Origin: Hyphomicrobiales bacterium
Lineage (GTDB): Bacteria > Pseudomonadota > Alphaproteobacteria > Rhizobiales > Rhizobiaceae
DNA: 64,000 nucleotides
Direction: 5' to 3'
Assembly (NCBI GenBank): GCA_024244645.1
Contig: JAAEOH010000048.1
Coordinates: 24,160 to 88,159 of the forward strand
This document shows, piece after piece, positions 36,755 through 45,288 of this stretch (positions are counted from its first letter, which is position 1; each line of letters starts with the position of its first letter). Both the position numbers and the translations under genes were made by a program. The notes beneath the pieces are model-generated. The model was not told the origin of the DNA. It saw only the letters and a program-made list of their open reading frames with translations, and ran no database searches.

Positions 36755-36784
36755 AAAAAACCCCGGAATGCACCGGGGTTTCTC
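36755..36784 (-). terminator. Intrinsic terminator after sodB
   Basis: AAACCCCGG-AATGCA-CCGGGGTTT forms a 9-bp stem; on the minus strand it is followed by a run of T residues (GGGGTTTTTTGATGG), 28 bases past the sodB stop codon. Confidence 0.9.
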
Positions 36785-36811
36785 TTTGAATTCAAGCAAA
36801 TGGCGGAAGGC

Positions 36812-37408
36812 CTAGGCGGCTTCGTACATCTCCAGCACGTAATCCCAGTTGATCAGGTTGTCGACAAATGCTTCGAGATATTTCGGGCGGGCATTGCGGT
36901 AGTCGATGTAATAGGAGTGCTCCCAGACGTCGACGCCGAGAATGGGCGACGCGCCGTGGACCAGCGGATTTTCACCGTTGGGCGTTTTCATGATTTCAAG
37001 CTTGCCGTCCTTGACGGCGAGCCATGCCCAGCCGGAGCCGAACTGCGTCATGCCGGCATTGATGAAGTCGGCGCGGAATTTGTCGTAGCCGCCGAGATCG
37101 GAATCGATTGCCGAAGACAGTTTTGCAGGCAGCGAGGTTCCGCCGCCGCCGTTTTTCATCCAGTTCCAGAAATGAACATGGTTGTAGTGCTGGGCAGCAT
37201 TGTTGAAGAGGCCGGCATTGCTGCCGAATGACTGCCGCACAACATCCTCCAGCGCGAGGCTGTCCATGCCGGCGTCGGCCGCAAGCTTGTTGCCGTTGTC
37301 GACATAGGCTTTGTGGTGTTTGTCGTGGTGATATTCTAGCGTCTCACGCGACATAAAGGGCGCAAGGGCTTCATAGTCGTAAGGAAGTTTCGGAAGTTCA
37401 AAAGCCAT
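36812..37408 (-). CDS. sodB: Superoxide dismutase, Fe/Mn family
   Basis: Starting at MAFELPKLPYDYEALAPFM gives 198 aa, the family size; the 25 extra codons of the track ORF are not conserved. Metal ligands: His in LEYHHDKHHKAY, His in AAQHYNHVHFWNWM, and Asp/His in DVWEHSYYIDYRNARPKYLEAF. The alphaproteobacterial AAQHYNHVHFW form suggests iron, but metal choice is uncertain. Cytoplasmic; converts superoxide to peroxide. Ends in a strong terminator. Confidence 0.95.
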   Translation of the reverse strand: MAFELPKLPYDYEALAPFMSRETLEYHHDKHHKAYVDNGNKLAADAGMDSLALEDVVRQSFGSNAGLFNNAAQHYNHVHFWNWMKNGGGGTSLPAKLSSAIDSDLGGYDKFRADFINAGMTQFGSGWAWLAVKDGKLEIMKTPNGENPLVHGASPILGVDVWEHSYYIDYRNARPKYLEAFVDNLINWDYVLEMYEAA

Positions 37409-37542
37409 GTCGCTCTCCTCTTCAGGCATACGGCCAAATTTTACTGTGGCGTGGAACATAGGCGCGGCCCGCGCTCGCGGCAAGGCGTCGCAGCAGGACT
37501 ATTTGGCTGCTTGGCGGCGCCGGTCGGCGGCTACCACCACAA

Positions 37543-38424
37543 TCAGATCTTCACGCCCGCATGCGCCCAGTCCCAGTAAAGCTCACGTGCGCGGCGCGCG
37601 ACGGGGCCGGCCTGCAGTTCGCGGTCCTCTATCCGGGTGATCGGCACGACCTTGGAGTGATTACCGGTGGAAAAAATCTCGTCGGCATCCATGAAATCGG
37701 CCACGTGCAGGCGCTGTTCGATCACCTCATGGCCGTCTTCGCGCAACAGATTGACAATGCGCGCGCGCGTTATACCGGCGAGGAACGTGCCGTTCGGAAC
37801 GGGTGTGGAGACAACGCCGTCCTTGACGATGAAAACATTGGACGTGCCGGTTTCGGCGACATTGCCGAGCATGTCGAGCACAAGCGCATTGTCGAAACCG
37901 CGTGATTTGGCTTCGAGGATCGCCCTGCCGTTGTTCGGGTAAAGACAGCCGCTCTTGGCGTTTGTCGGCATGGTTTCGTGTGTCGGGCGGCGGAACGGCG
38001 AGACTGTAACGGAAAAACCCTCGGATGGGATCATCGGCGCTTCATAAAGACAGAGGCAGAACCGGGTGGAATCGGGATCGGCCGGGACCGACATGTAACC
38101 GCCGTGTTCGGCCCAGTACATCGGGCGGATATAGACTGCCGTATTGCCATCGAATTTCTTCAATCCGTCGCGCGACAGTTCTTCGATAACATCAGACGGC
38201 ATTGTCGCCTTCAATCCGAGTGCCTTCGCTGAATCGTTGACCCGCTCGCTATGCAGATCAAGGTCCGGGGCGACGTTCTCAAACCACCGGGCACCATCAA
38301 ACACTGACGTGCCGAGCCACATGGCATGCGAGCGCGGACCCACGAGCGGCACATTGCCCTCGTGCCAGTCTCCGTCAACGAAAGTCCATGTCGTTGATTG
38401 CACGGCGGATACTACTGTCATCAA
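37543..38424 (-). CDS. ilvE: Branched-chain amino acid aminotransferase (class IV, PLP)
   Basis: 293 residues of the fold-type IV aminotransferase family. Shows WLGTSVFDGARWFE near the start, the PLP lysine in NAKSGCLYPNNGRAILEAKSRGFDNALVLD, and ETGTSNVFIVKDGVV / FLAGITRARIVNLLRE for phosphate binding. Transfers the amino group from Leu, Ile or Val; a D-amino-acid or other class IV specificity cannot be excluded. Two Met codons in tandem at the start. Divergent from the haloacid dehalogenase gene. Confidence 0.87.
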   Translation of the reverse strand: MMTVVSAVQSTTWTFVDGDWHEGNVPLVGPRSHAMWLGTSVFDGARWFENVAPDLDLHSERVNDSAKALGLKATMPSDVIEELSRDGLKKFDGNTAVYIRPMYWAEHGGYMSVPADPDSTRFCLCLYEAPMIPSEGFSVTVSPFRRPTHETMPTNAKSGCLYPNNGRAILEAKSRGFDNALVLDMLGNVAETGTSNVFIVKDGVVSTPVPNGTFLAGITRARIVNLLREDGHEVIEQRLHVADFMDADEIFSTGNHSKVVPITRIEDRELQAGPVARRARELYWDWAHAGVKI

Positions 38425-38576
38425 AACATCCTCAACATCATTGGGCCGAGTGGCCGAAACTGCTGCCCATACTCAAGTTCATCGTGCCGGCAAGGTCAAT
38501 ATCCCGCGACCTAAAGACCCTTGACGAACCGGGAAAGCCGGAACATGCTGCAGCGCAAAATGAAAGGACGTATCAA

Positions 38577-39239
38577 ATGCCTCCCGCAAATCCCCACGCG
38601 GCTTATGTTTTCGACGCTTACGGCACATTGTTCGATGTTCATGCTGCGGTGCGTCGCCATGCCGCCGACATTGGGCCAGACGGACAGCTCATGTCCGAGG
38701 TATGGCGCAACAAGCAGCTCGAATATTCCTGGGTGCGGTCGCTGATGGGCGCCTATGTTGATTTCTGGCAGCTGACCGAACAGGCGCTCGATTTCGCGCT
38801 GGCGCGCTTTCCCGACATCAACCCATCCCACAGGGACACACTGCTTGAGGCATACTGGAAACTTGATTGTTATGAAGAAGTGCCGACGGTTTTGAAAGCG
38901 CTCAAGGATCGCGGCGCGAAACTTGCCATTTTGTCCAACGGTTCACCGGAGATGCTCGCTTCAGCGGTCAAAAACGCTGCGCTCGACACAATACTGGATG
39001 ACGTGTTTTCCGTCGACGAACTGCGGACTTTCAAAGCGACACCTGCCGTCTACGAGATGGTGACCACAGCCTACCGGCTCTATCCGGAAGCGGTTTCTTT
39101 CCAGTCATCAAACCGGTGGGACGTTGCCGGCGCCAAGAAATTCGGCTTCCGGGCGGTGTGGATCAACCGCACATCGAACCCCGACGAATATCTGGATTAT
39201 TCACCTGACGTGGTGTTGCCGAATTTGCAGCAGCTCTGA
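38577..39239 (+). CDS. Haloacid dehalogenase, type II
   Basis: Starting at MPPANPHAAYVFDAYGTLFD (ribosome site AAAGGA) gives 220 aa; the track ORF is extended by 63 unsupported codons. Nucleophile Asp in FDAYGTLFDV, Ser/Asn in LSNGSPEML, Lys in FKATPAVYEM, and the type II signature SSNRWDVAGAKKFGFRAVWINR. Family enzymes hydrolyse L-2-haloacids to D-2-hydroxyacids with inversion; the physiological substrate here is unknown. Confidence 0.92.
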   Translation: MPPANPHAAYVFDAYGTLFDVHAAVRRHAADIGPDGQLMSEVWRNKQLEYSWVRSLMGAYVDFWQLTEQALDFALARFPDINPSHRDTLLEAYWKLDCYEEVPTVLKALKDRGAKLAILSNGSPEMLASAVKNAALDTILDDVFSVDELRTFKATPAVYEMVTTAYRLYPEAVSFQSSNRWDVAGAKKFGFRAVWINRTSNPDEYLDYSPDVVLPNLQQL

Positions 39240-39287
39240 TCAGAGTGATCGCGGCATGCGGGCGGCGCCCCCATGCCGTGCCGCCGA

Positions 39288-40901
39288 TCAGAAACCCTTT
39301 TTCAGGCTACCCAGAATGCCGCGCACCAGCGCCTTGCCCAATGTGGTCGCAACAGACCTTGCCGCCGATTTCATCGCCGCTTCAGCCACGGTCTGGCGGT
39401 TGGAACGCCGGCGTGAACGCGTTTTGCGCCTGCGGGACGACTTCTTGCGGCCGCGATCGTCGTAGTCGTCATCATCGTCATCGTCACCAAAACCGGGCAG
39501 TGTCCAACGACGGCTTTCCTGGATCTCCTCGTCGTCGTCCTCTTCCTGGCGGCGTCTTTCCTCTTCCGCCTCCGCAGCATCTTCGGCGCGTTTTTTGAGG
39601 ATTTCGAATGCCGAATTGCGATCGGTATCCTCATCGTAAACACCCGCAAGAGGACTGACATCCACGGTTTTGCGCCGCTCGCTGTCGGTCAGCGGACCAA
39701 GCCGCGACGACGGCGGCCGGATCAGCGTGCGCTGTACGACCGACGGCACGCCTTTCGATTCGAGCGTCGAAACCAGCGCTTCGCCGACGCCAAGCTTGGT
39801 GATTGCCTCGAAACAGTCAAAATCAGGATTTGGACGGAAAGTATCGGCTGCCGTCTTGACCGCCTTCTGTTCGCGCGGCGTATAGGCCCGCAGCGCATGC
39901 TGGATGCGGTTGCCCAGCTGCGACAGAACGGTCTCGGGCACATCAAGCGGGTTTTGCGTGACAAAATAGATGCCCACGCCCTTTGAGCGAATGAGGCGGA
40001 CAACCTGCTCGATCCGCTCGATCAGAGCTTTCGGCGCATCATTGAACAGCAGATGCGCTTCATCGAAAAAGAACACCAGGCGCGGCCTGTCCGGATCACC
40101 GACTTCCGGGAGCTCCTCGAACAACTCCGACAGCATCCACAGAAGAAATGTGCCGTAGAGCCGCGGGTTCATCATAAGCTGATCCGCGGCAAGCACGCTG
40201 ATTGCACCGCGTCCGTCCGGCGTCGTGCGCATCATGTCACTGATCTTCAGCGCCGGTTCGCCGAAGAATTTTTCCGCACCCTGTTGTTCAAGAACAAGCA
40301 GGTCGCGCTGAATGGCGCCAATCGACTGCTTGGAAATATTGCCGTAAACGATGGTCAGTTCCTTGCTGTGCTCGCCCATATAGGACAGCATTGCCTGCAG
40401 GTCCTTCATGTCGAGCAGCGCCAGGCCGTTCTCGTCGGCAATCTTGAAGGCGATGTTCAGGACGCCTTCCTGCGCGTCCGTCATATCCATCAGGCGGGAC
40501 AGAAGAAGCGGGCCCATTTCGGTCAGGGTGGTACGAATGCGGTGGCCCTTTTCGCCGAAGAGATCCCAGAAGACCACCGGAAACTCCTGGAACGTATAGG
40601 GATCGAGGCCAATCATCGAGGCCCTTTTTTCAAGGAAGTCCTTGTATTCGCCGATTGCCGCGATGCCCGAAATGTCACCCTTCACATCGGCACAGAAGAC
40701 CGGAACGCCGGCATTCGAAAATCCTTCGGCGAGGATTTGCAGGGTGACGGTCTTGCCGGTTCCGGTTGCCCCGGTAATCAGACCGTGGCGGTTGGCATAC
40801 CCCAGATCGAGATATTCACCCTGATTGATGGAATCATCCGGATTGCGGCTTGTTCCGAGATACAGTTTTCCGTCTTGAAGCATGATTTGCCCCGTCCCCA
40901 T
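39288..40901 (-). CDS. HerA-like ATPase (DUF853 family)
   Basis: 537 residues from MGTGQIMLQDG; a Met six codons later is an alternative start, and the 116-codon N-terminal extension in the track is rejected because it runs over the divergent glyoxalase remnant. Walker A GATGTGKTVTLQ, Walker B LVFFFDEAHLLF, and GVGIYFVTQNPLDVPETVLSQLGNRIQHALRA are hallmarks of the DUF853 helicase/ATPase family. The C-terminus is low-complexity: an Asp run (GDDDDDDYDD) then a highly basic RKKSSRRRKTRSRRRSN stretch likely to bind nucleic acid. Role unknown; related to HerA/FtsK motors. Confidence 0.92.
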   Translation of the reverse strand: MGTGQIMLQDGKLYLGTSRNPDDSINQGEYLDLGYANRHGLITGATGTGKTVTLQILAEGFSNAGVPVFCADVKGDISGIAAIGEYKDFLEKRASMIGLDPYTFQEFPVVFWDLFGEKGHRIRTTLTEMGPLLLSRLMDMTDAQEGVLNIAFKIADENGLALLDMKDLQAMLSYMGEHSKELTIVYGNISKQSIGAIQRDLLVLEQQGAEKFFGEPALKISDMMRTTPDGRGAISVLAADQLMMNPRLYGTFLLWMLSELFEELPEVGDPDRPRLVFFFDEAHLLFNDAPKALIERIEQVVRLIRSKGVGIYFVTQNPLDVPETVLSQLGNRIQHALRAYTPREQKAVKTAADTFRPNPDFDCFEAITKLGVGEALVSTLESKGVPSVVQRTLIRPPSSRLGPLTDSERRKTVDVSPLAGVYDEDTDRNSAFEILKKRAEDAAEAEEERRRQEEDDDEEIQESRRWTLPGFGDDDDDDDYDDRGRKKSSRRRKTRSRRRSNRQTVAEAAMKSAARSVATTLGKALVRGILGSLKKGF

Positions 40902-41052
40902 TAATTTTGTCCGTCTTTTATAGGAGCGCTTCCGCTGTTGGACAATTACGGAAGTCATATGAGCGTGAATTATTTCGACGGCAGAATTTTGATCCTGCTG
41001 CCGGGCGGGATAACCTGCCAGGAACTGAAGAAAAATTTGCAAGGGGTTTGGC

Positions 41053-41413
41053 ATGGAAAAGGTTCTTGGAATGGGCGGCCTGTTCTTTCGCGCAGACGAT
41101 CCCAAGGCCCTCGCCCAATGGTATGCCGAACACCTGGGGTGTCGGAAGTACCTCAAAGTTACGATTAAGAATGCTGGCAGCAGGCAGCCGGACCCACCGT
41201 ATTTGCGCCATTCGACAAAAATACGGATTATTTCGGCCGACCGGAACAACAGTGGATGATCAGTTTCCGGGTGCGTGATCTGGATGCAATGGTTGCCAGC
41301 TGCGATCCGCCGGCATTGAAGTCGAGGTCAATGCCGAGACGTTCCCCAATGGCCGCTTTGCCCGTTTGCACGATCCTGAGGGCAACCCGGTGGAATTGTG
41401 GGAGCCGGCGTAA
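41053..41413 (+). pseudogene. Glyoxalase/bleomycin-resistance family protein, frameshifted
   Basis: Starts MEKVLGMGGLFFRADDPKALAQWYAEHLG, a clear glyoxalase-family N-terminus. The matching continuation is found in other frames: VFAPFDKNTDYFGRPEQQWMISFRVRDLDAMV, then after another shift AGIEVEVNAETFPNGRFARLHDPEGNPVELWEPA before TAA. At least three indels are needed to join the parts (near 41150, 41185 and 41310). The coding potential of each part is still good, so decay is recent or the sequence is faulty. Confidence 0.8.
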
Positions 41414-41598
41414 GGCGATCCGGCGGGCGGGAATTCGCTGCTACATGAGTCCCCGAGGGGCCGCGGGCCGGCAAGCCGCCGCGCAAGACCAAATAGTCAT
41501 CCATGATCTGTTTACATTACCCCGATAGGCTGTCTGGCAGGATGAATTGCCTTTTATCCGCCTGACATAGGTGTCAGCGGGCAGACGATGACAGGACG

Positions 41599-42966
41599 AT
41601 GACGACACGCCGCTCCTTTTTGCTGACAGCCGGAACCGCCCTGCTAGGCGGCACTGCCGCCATCCGGGCGCAATCTCCGGTGACGAAACTGGCCGATCTG
41701 CGCGGCTCGCTGGATGCTGTCGATCTTGGCATGCGCCCGGGCGGCACCGACGATCAGAGTCGCGAGCTCAATGATATTCTGGCCCGCGCAGCAGCGGAGC
41801 GCAAACCGGTATTTTTGCCGCCAGGCACCTACCTCGTTTCAAATCTGAATCTTCCGAAATTCGTACACCTGTCCGGCATCGCCGGAGCGACCCGGCTGGT
41901 CTATGGCGGCGAGGGGCATTTCATTCTGGCCGAAAATGCCGAACATATCAGCCTCTCCGAATTGACGATCGATGGCGCTAACCGGTGGCTTGCGGACTAT
42001 GCGCAGGCGACAGTTCAGGTCACCGGGACGGGCAATATCAACATTGAAAACTGTGAAATCCTGGGCAGCCGCAAACATGCCGTTTCGCTGGAGGCAAGCG
42101 GCGGATCAATTGCCCGCAGCCGGATTACGGGGGCTGCGGACGCCGCCATCTACTGCGTCGAAGGCAGCGGATTTCGTTTCGCGGACAATGAAATCGCCGA
42201 ATGCGCCAACGGCGGCATTCTTGTGCATCGCTGGCGGGCCGGACCGGACGGAAGCCTTGTCACCGGAAACCGTATCGAACACATCGGTGCGAGGTCCCGC
42301 GGAACCGGACAATATGGTAATGGTATCAATGTCTTCAGGGCGGACAATGTTCTGATCGCCAACAATACGCTTAGCCGCTGCGCTTTTTCAGCCATTCGCT
42401 CCAACAGCGGGTCGGATGTGCAAATCGTCGGCAACCAGTGCCACAACAGCGGCGAAACGGCGATCTATTCGGAATTTTCCTTCGAGGGTGCCGTTGTCGC
42501 CAACAATCTCATCGATGGTGCGGCCAACGGAATATCCATCGCCAATTTCAATGAGGGCGGCCGCCTTGCCACCGTCAGTGGAAATCTCATTCGCAATTTG
42601 AGCACGGAAGGCCCCTATCCCGAGGAGGGTTTCGGCTTCGGTTGGGGTATCGGCGTCGAGGCCGACACGGCGGTAACCGGAAATGTCATCGACAATGCGC
42701 CGCGTGCCGGCATGCTGCTCGGCTGGGGGCCCTATCTGCGCGGTGTGGTTGCCACAGGAAATGTTGTCCGCAACAGCGCGATCGGGATCGCCGTCACGGT
42801 TGCGGAAGGTGCGCGGGCGACGCAGATCAGCAACAATGTCTTCCAGAACACCCTGCGCGGCGCGGTTGTCGGCTTTTTGTGGAAGGATCCGGCGACTGGA
42901 GACCTGACAAAGGGTGGAGCGGATCGATATGGTCACCTTGATGTTTCAGGAAATACAGTACTTTAG
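41599..42966 (+). CDS. TIGR03808-like Tat-exported repetitive (parallel beta-helix) protein
   Basis: 455 residues. N-terminus MTTRRSFLLTAGTALLGG carries the twin-arginine RRSFLL signal. The body has many short repeats with the right-handed beta-helix pattern of NN/GN ladders (ENCEILGSRKHAVSLEASGG, NEIAECANGGILVHRW, GNRIEHIGARSRG, NNTLSRCAFSAIRSNSGSDVQIVGNQCHNSG), as in pectate-lyase-like folds. Probably acts on or binds polysaccharide in the periplasm (inference). The family is widespread in rhizobia but has no known activity. Confidence 0.9.
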   Translation: MTTRRSFLLTAGTALLGGTAAIRAQSPVTKLADLRGSLDAVDLGMRPGGTDDQSRELNDILARAAAERKPVFLPPGTYLVSNLNLPKFVHLSGIAGATRLVYGGEGHFILAENAEHISLSELTIDGANRWLADYAQATVQVTGTGNINIENCEILGSRKHAVSLEASGGSIARSRITGAADAAIYCVEGSGFRFADNEIAECANGGILVHRWRAGPDGSLVTGNRIEHIGARSRGTGQYGNGINVFRADNVLIANNTLSRCAFSAIRSNSGSDVQIVGNQCHNSGETAIYSEFSFEGAVVANNLIDGAANGISIANFNEGGRLATVSGNLIRNLSTEGPYPEEGFGFGWGIGVEADTAVTGNVIDNAPRAGMLLGWGPYLRGVVATGNVVRNSAIGIAVTVAEGARATQISNNVFQNTLRGAVVGFLWKDPATGDLTKGGADRYGHLDVSGNTVL

Positions 42967-43008
42967 GGTCCCTTTTGAACAAACTGAATCCGGTTGAAAC
43001 CAATCAGG

Positions 43009-44016
43009 TCAGGACAGAGCGTCGGTGACGCCAACCGTCCCCACATCAATCCCTTTCCAGTTCTTCATTGTCCATTTTGACTGGGCCCGCAATCTTTCGC
43101 GCATGTCGTCGCCGGCGTCCAAATACCGCGCAATAAGCGCCGCCACCGTCGCATCCACAGCCCGTTTCGTGCCATCATCGCACTTGACGGCAATGGCAAT
43201 GCCCTCTTGCGGCAATGCCGCACAGAAGACGCCCTCGGCACCCGTCTTAGCAAAAATGCGACCGGGCATGGTCTTCATAAGGCGGGTGCAGGTCCGCTTC
43301 GTGCCGGCCACAAAAAACGGTTCCGCCATGCAGGCGTTGATGAGCCGCCGAGCCGCTTTTGCACGGACCGGTTGGAGGCCTTTTCCGGTTACCATTTTCA
43401 CAAAACCCTGCGCCAATGCCGTCAATGGCACCGCATAGGTCGGAATGGAACAGCCGTCTGTGCCGCAATTGTCGACACCCAGATGTTCGCCGGTCAGATC
43501 CGCCATTGTCTCCCGAATGCCACCCTGCACAGCGTGATCGTAGTTGACGTATCCAGTGTGGTCGATACCGAGGTGGCAGGCGGTACATATGAAGCCCGCA
43601 TGTTTGCCGGAGCAATTGTTGTGAAGCTGCGAGGGGTCTTCACCGGACTTTGCCAGAGCGATCATCGCCGTTTGGTTCATTGGCCAACTGCAACCGCATT
43701 CCAACGCAGTTTCGGTGCGGCCCGCGGCGGCAAGCATGGATCCGGCAAGCTCCGCGTGCTCGGGCTCCCCCGAATGGGAGGCACATGCAAGCGCCAATTC
43801 ACGGTCGCCAAATCCATGGGCGTCAGCGGCACCGCTTTCGACCAAAGGCAAAGCCTGCATGGCTTTGACTGCTGAGCGCGGGAAAACAGGCGCCTCGATA
43901 CTGCCGATGGCAAACAACGTCTTCCCATTGCTGTCGACAACAACCGCCGATGCACGATGCGTGCTTTCAACACGGCCGCCTCGGGTCACTTCCACCACTA
44001 CCGGATTGGTCATCAA
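43009..44016 (-). CDS. L-asparaginase, rhizobial (type II, PF06089) family
   Basis: 335 residues. Catalytic motifs of the Rhizobium etli-type asparaginase: the Ser-x-x-Lys pair in FPRSAVKAMQA, CSGKHAGFICTACH with the metal-associated Cys and Lys, and DNCGTDGCSIPTYAVPL with the second Cys. Structurally related to serine beta-lactamases rather than to E. coli asparaginases. Hydrolyses asparagine to aspartate and ammonia; cytoplasmic. Start ambiguous between two adjacent Met codons. Confidence 0.92.
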   Translation of the reverse strand: MMTNPVVVEVTRGGRVESTHRASAVVVDSNGKTLFAIGSIEAPVFPRSAVKAMQALPLVESGAADAHGFGDRELALACASHSGEPEHAELAGSMLAAAGRTETALECGCSWPMNQTAMIALAKSGEDPSQLHNNCSGKHAGFICTACHLGIDHTGYVNYDHAVQGGIRETMADLTGEHLGVDNCGTDGCSIPTYAVPLTALAQGFVKMVTGKGLQPVRAKAARRLINACMAEPFFVAGTKRTCTRLMKTMPGRIFAKTGAEGVFCAALPQEGIAIAVKCDDGTKRAVDATVAALIARYLDAGDDMRERLRAQSKWTMKNWKGIDVGTVGVTDALS

Positions 44017-44336
44017 TTCGCCTCAAATTCTGCTTCCACTTCCAATTAGCCGGAGTTTGGCTTGCTGACAATTGCCCACGGGTCAGTCCCCTTGACGCAA
44101 TACAGCCAGCCGGATCGTCCATGTACAGGCGGTGGTATGGTGCGCAGAGCCCGCAATCTAAAATATGGGAGAGCCTTCTTACCGCTCCGCCGAGGCGTTA
44201 CGCCAATCGCTTGGACGAGAAACTCCGCAGGGCGGAAAGGACCGACCGGGACAATATTTGATTGTTCCGGTCTGTAGACAATAGGCCAATTATCAAGTGT
44301 AGTGTTGAATATAAACTCAACCTGGAGGAATGACGC
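44017..44336. other. Intergenic region between asparaginase and the His/Tyr/Pro-repeat gene
   Basis: 320 bases holding divergent upstream regions. A strong ribosome site (GGAGGA, 8 bases from the ATG) serves the downstream gene. The last 80 bases are AT-richer (CAATTATCAAGTGTAGTGTT) and probably contain its promoter; I could not define -35/-10 boxes. No ORF, RNA or repeat seen. Confidence 0.4.
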
Positions 44337-45164
44337 ATGTACAGACTATCCGCCCTTTTCGGCGCTGTATTAATTGCAATCAGTGCCGGGCTCGCACATG
44401 CACAGGATGCGGGTCAACCGGCACCGCTGCCGGTACCTTCGGCTCCGGCACCAGTCTATGAATATGTCCAGCAGGCAAGCTCGATGCAGTATGACGGCAC
44501 AACGCTTACGCTGCAGGGTGTCGCACCCTCCACTATCTTTTTCAGTGACCGGCCCTACCGGCTGACGGGACAGGTGCCCACTGGAGTTTTTGCGAACCTT
44601 TGGAACCCACCGGACGGCCCGTTTGCATCCGATCCGCCCAACGCGGCGATTTCTGTCCTGGCAAACACCAGCGAAGCACCGGCCATTGTCGAACTCACCA
44701 GTGCCAAGGTTGACGGCACCAGCGTCCAGTACGGCGTGAAGGTCTTGTCAGGCAAACTGCCTGAAAACGCAGAGAATGTGGCGGTTTTCGTCGACCATGG
44801 GCCGCGTTTATACAATCATCCGGTATCGGGCCATCGGGCCGGATACTACCCGTATCACCCTTACCATCCGTATCATCCCTACCATCCATACCACCCGGTT
44901 CCTGGCCCGTATTGCTATCACGCACCCCAGGATCCGAAATGTCACTATCACCCCTATCATCCTTACCCGCCCTATCCTCCGTATCACCCGTACTATTATC
45001 CGGGTGCAGCCTTTGCCACGGGGGCCGTTGTGGGTGCGGCGGCAGCCAGCTCGAACCAGCCACAGCAAACCTATATCTATCCGATACCGGCAGGTCCGAT
45101 CCCGGCGCATTGCTATATCAACAGCAATCACACACGAATGATCTGTTCGGTGCCGCTGAACTAG
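44337..45164 (+). CDS. Secreted protein with a His-Tyr-Pro repeat tract
   Basis: 275 residues. Signal peptide (about 1-22, ending AHA), a Pro-rich linker (APLPVPSAPAPVY), then a folded domain of about 110 residues (TLTLQGVAPSTIFFSDRPYRLTG, FASDPPNAAISVLANTSEAPAIVELTS), which I recall from uncharacterised secreted proteins. Next come two tracts of HPY units (YHPYHPYHPYHPYHP and YHPYHPYPPYPPYHPYYYPG) separated by a Cys-containing segment, then a small hydrophobic Gly/Ala stretch (GAAFATGAVVGAAAASS) and a C-terminal segment with two Cys. The HPY tract contains many His and could bind metal ions (inference). Alone, with its own terminator. Confidence 0.88.
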   Translation: MYRLSALFGAVLIAISAGLAHAQDAGQPAPLPVPSAPAPVYEYVQQASSMQYDGTTLTLQGVAPSTIFFSDRPYRLTGQVPTGVFANLWNPPDGPFASDPPNAAISVLANTSEAPAIVELTSAKVDGTSVQYGVKVLSGKLPENAENVAVFVDHGPRLYNHPVSGHRAGYYPYHPYHPYHPYHPYHPVPGPYCYHAPQDPKCHYHPYHPYPPYPPYHPYYYPGAAFATGAVVGAAAASSNQPQQTYIYPIPAGPIPAHCYINSNHTRMICSVPLN

Positions 45165-45188
45165 TGGCTAGTGAACTGAATATTCAAC

Positions 45189-45221
45189 CGGGCCTGCGAA
45201 AGCGGGCCCGATTTTTTTGGT
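45189..45221 (+). terminator. Intrinsic terminator after the His/Tyr/Pro-repeat gene
   Basis: 9-bp stem CGGGCCTGC-GAAA-GCGGGCCCG (one G-T pair) with a GAAA tetraloop, followed by ATTTTTTT. Located 25 bases after the stop codon; a textbook terminator that isolates this gene from the GT8 gene. Confidence 0.95.
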
Positions 45222-45288
45222 GATATGTCGGCTGGAGAACCGGCACATCCCATCATCGTAACAACAGCGGTTCTGTTCGGGGAAGCCC

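Noticed and set aside
40902-41249. 116-codon N-terminal extension of the HerA-like ATPase
   Set aside because: It runs antisense through the glyoxalase remnant; the family start matches MGTGQIMLQDG.
44840-45000. The CAT/CCN-rich repeat DNA as a CRISPR array or intergenic satellite
   Set aside because: Units are 9 bases, in frame, and encode HPY within a clear secreted protein gene.
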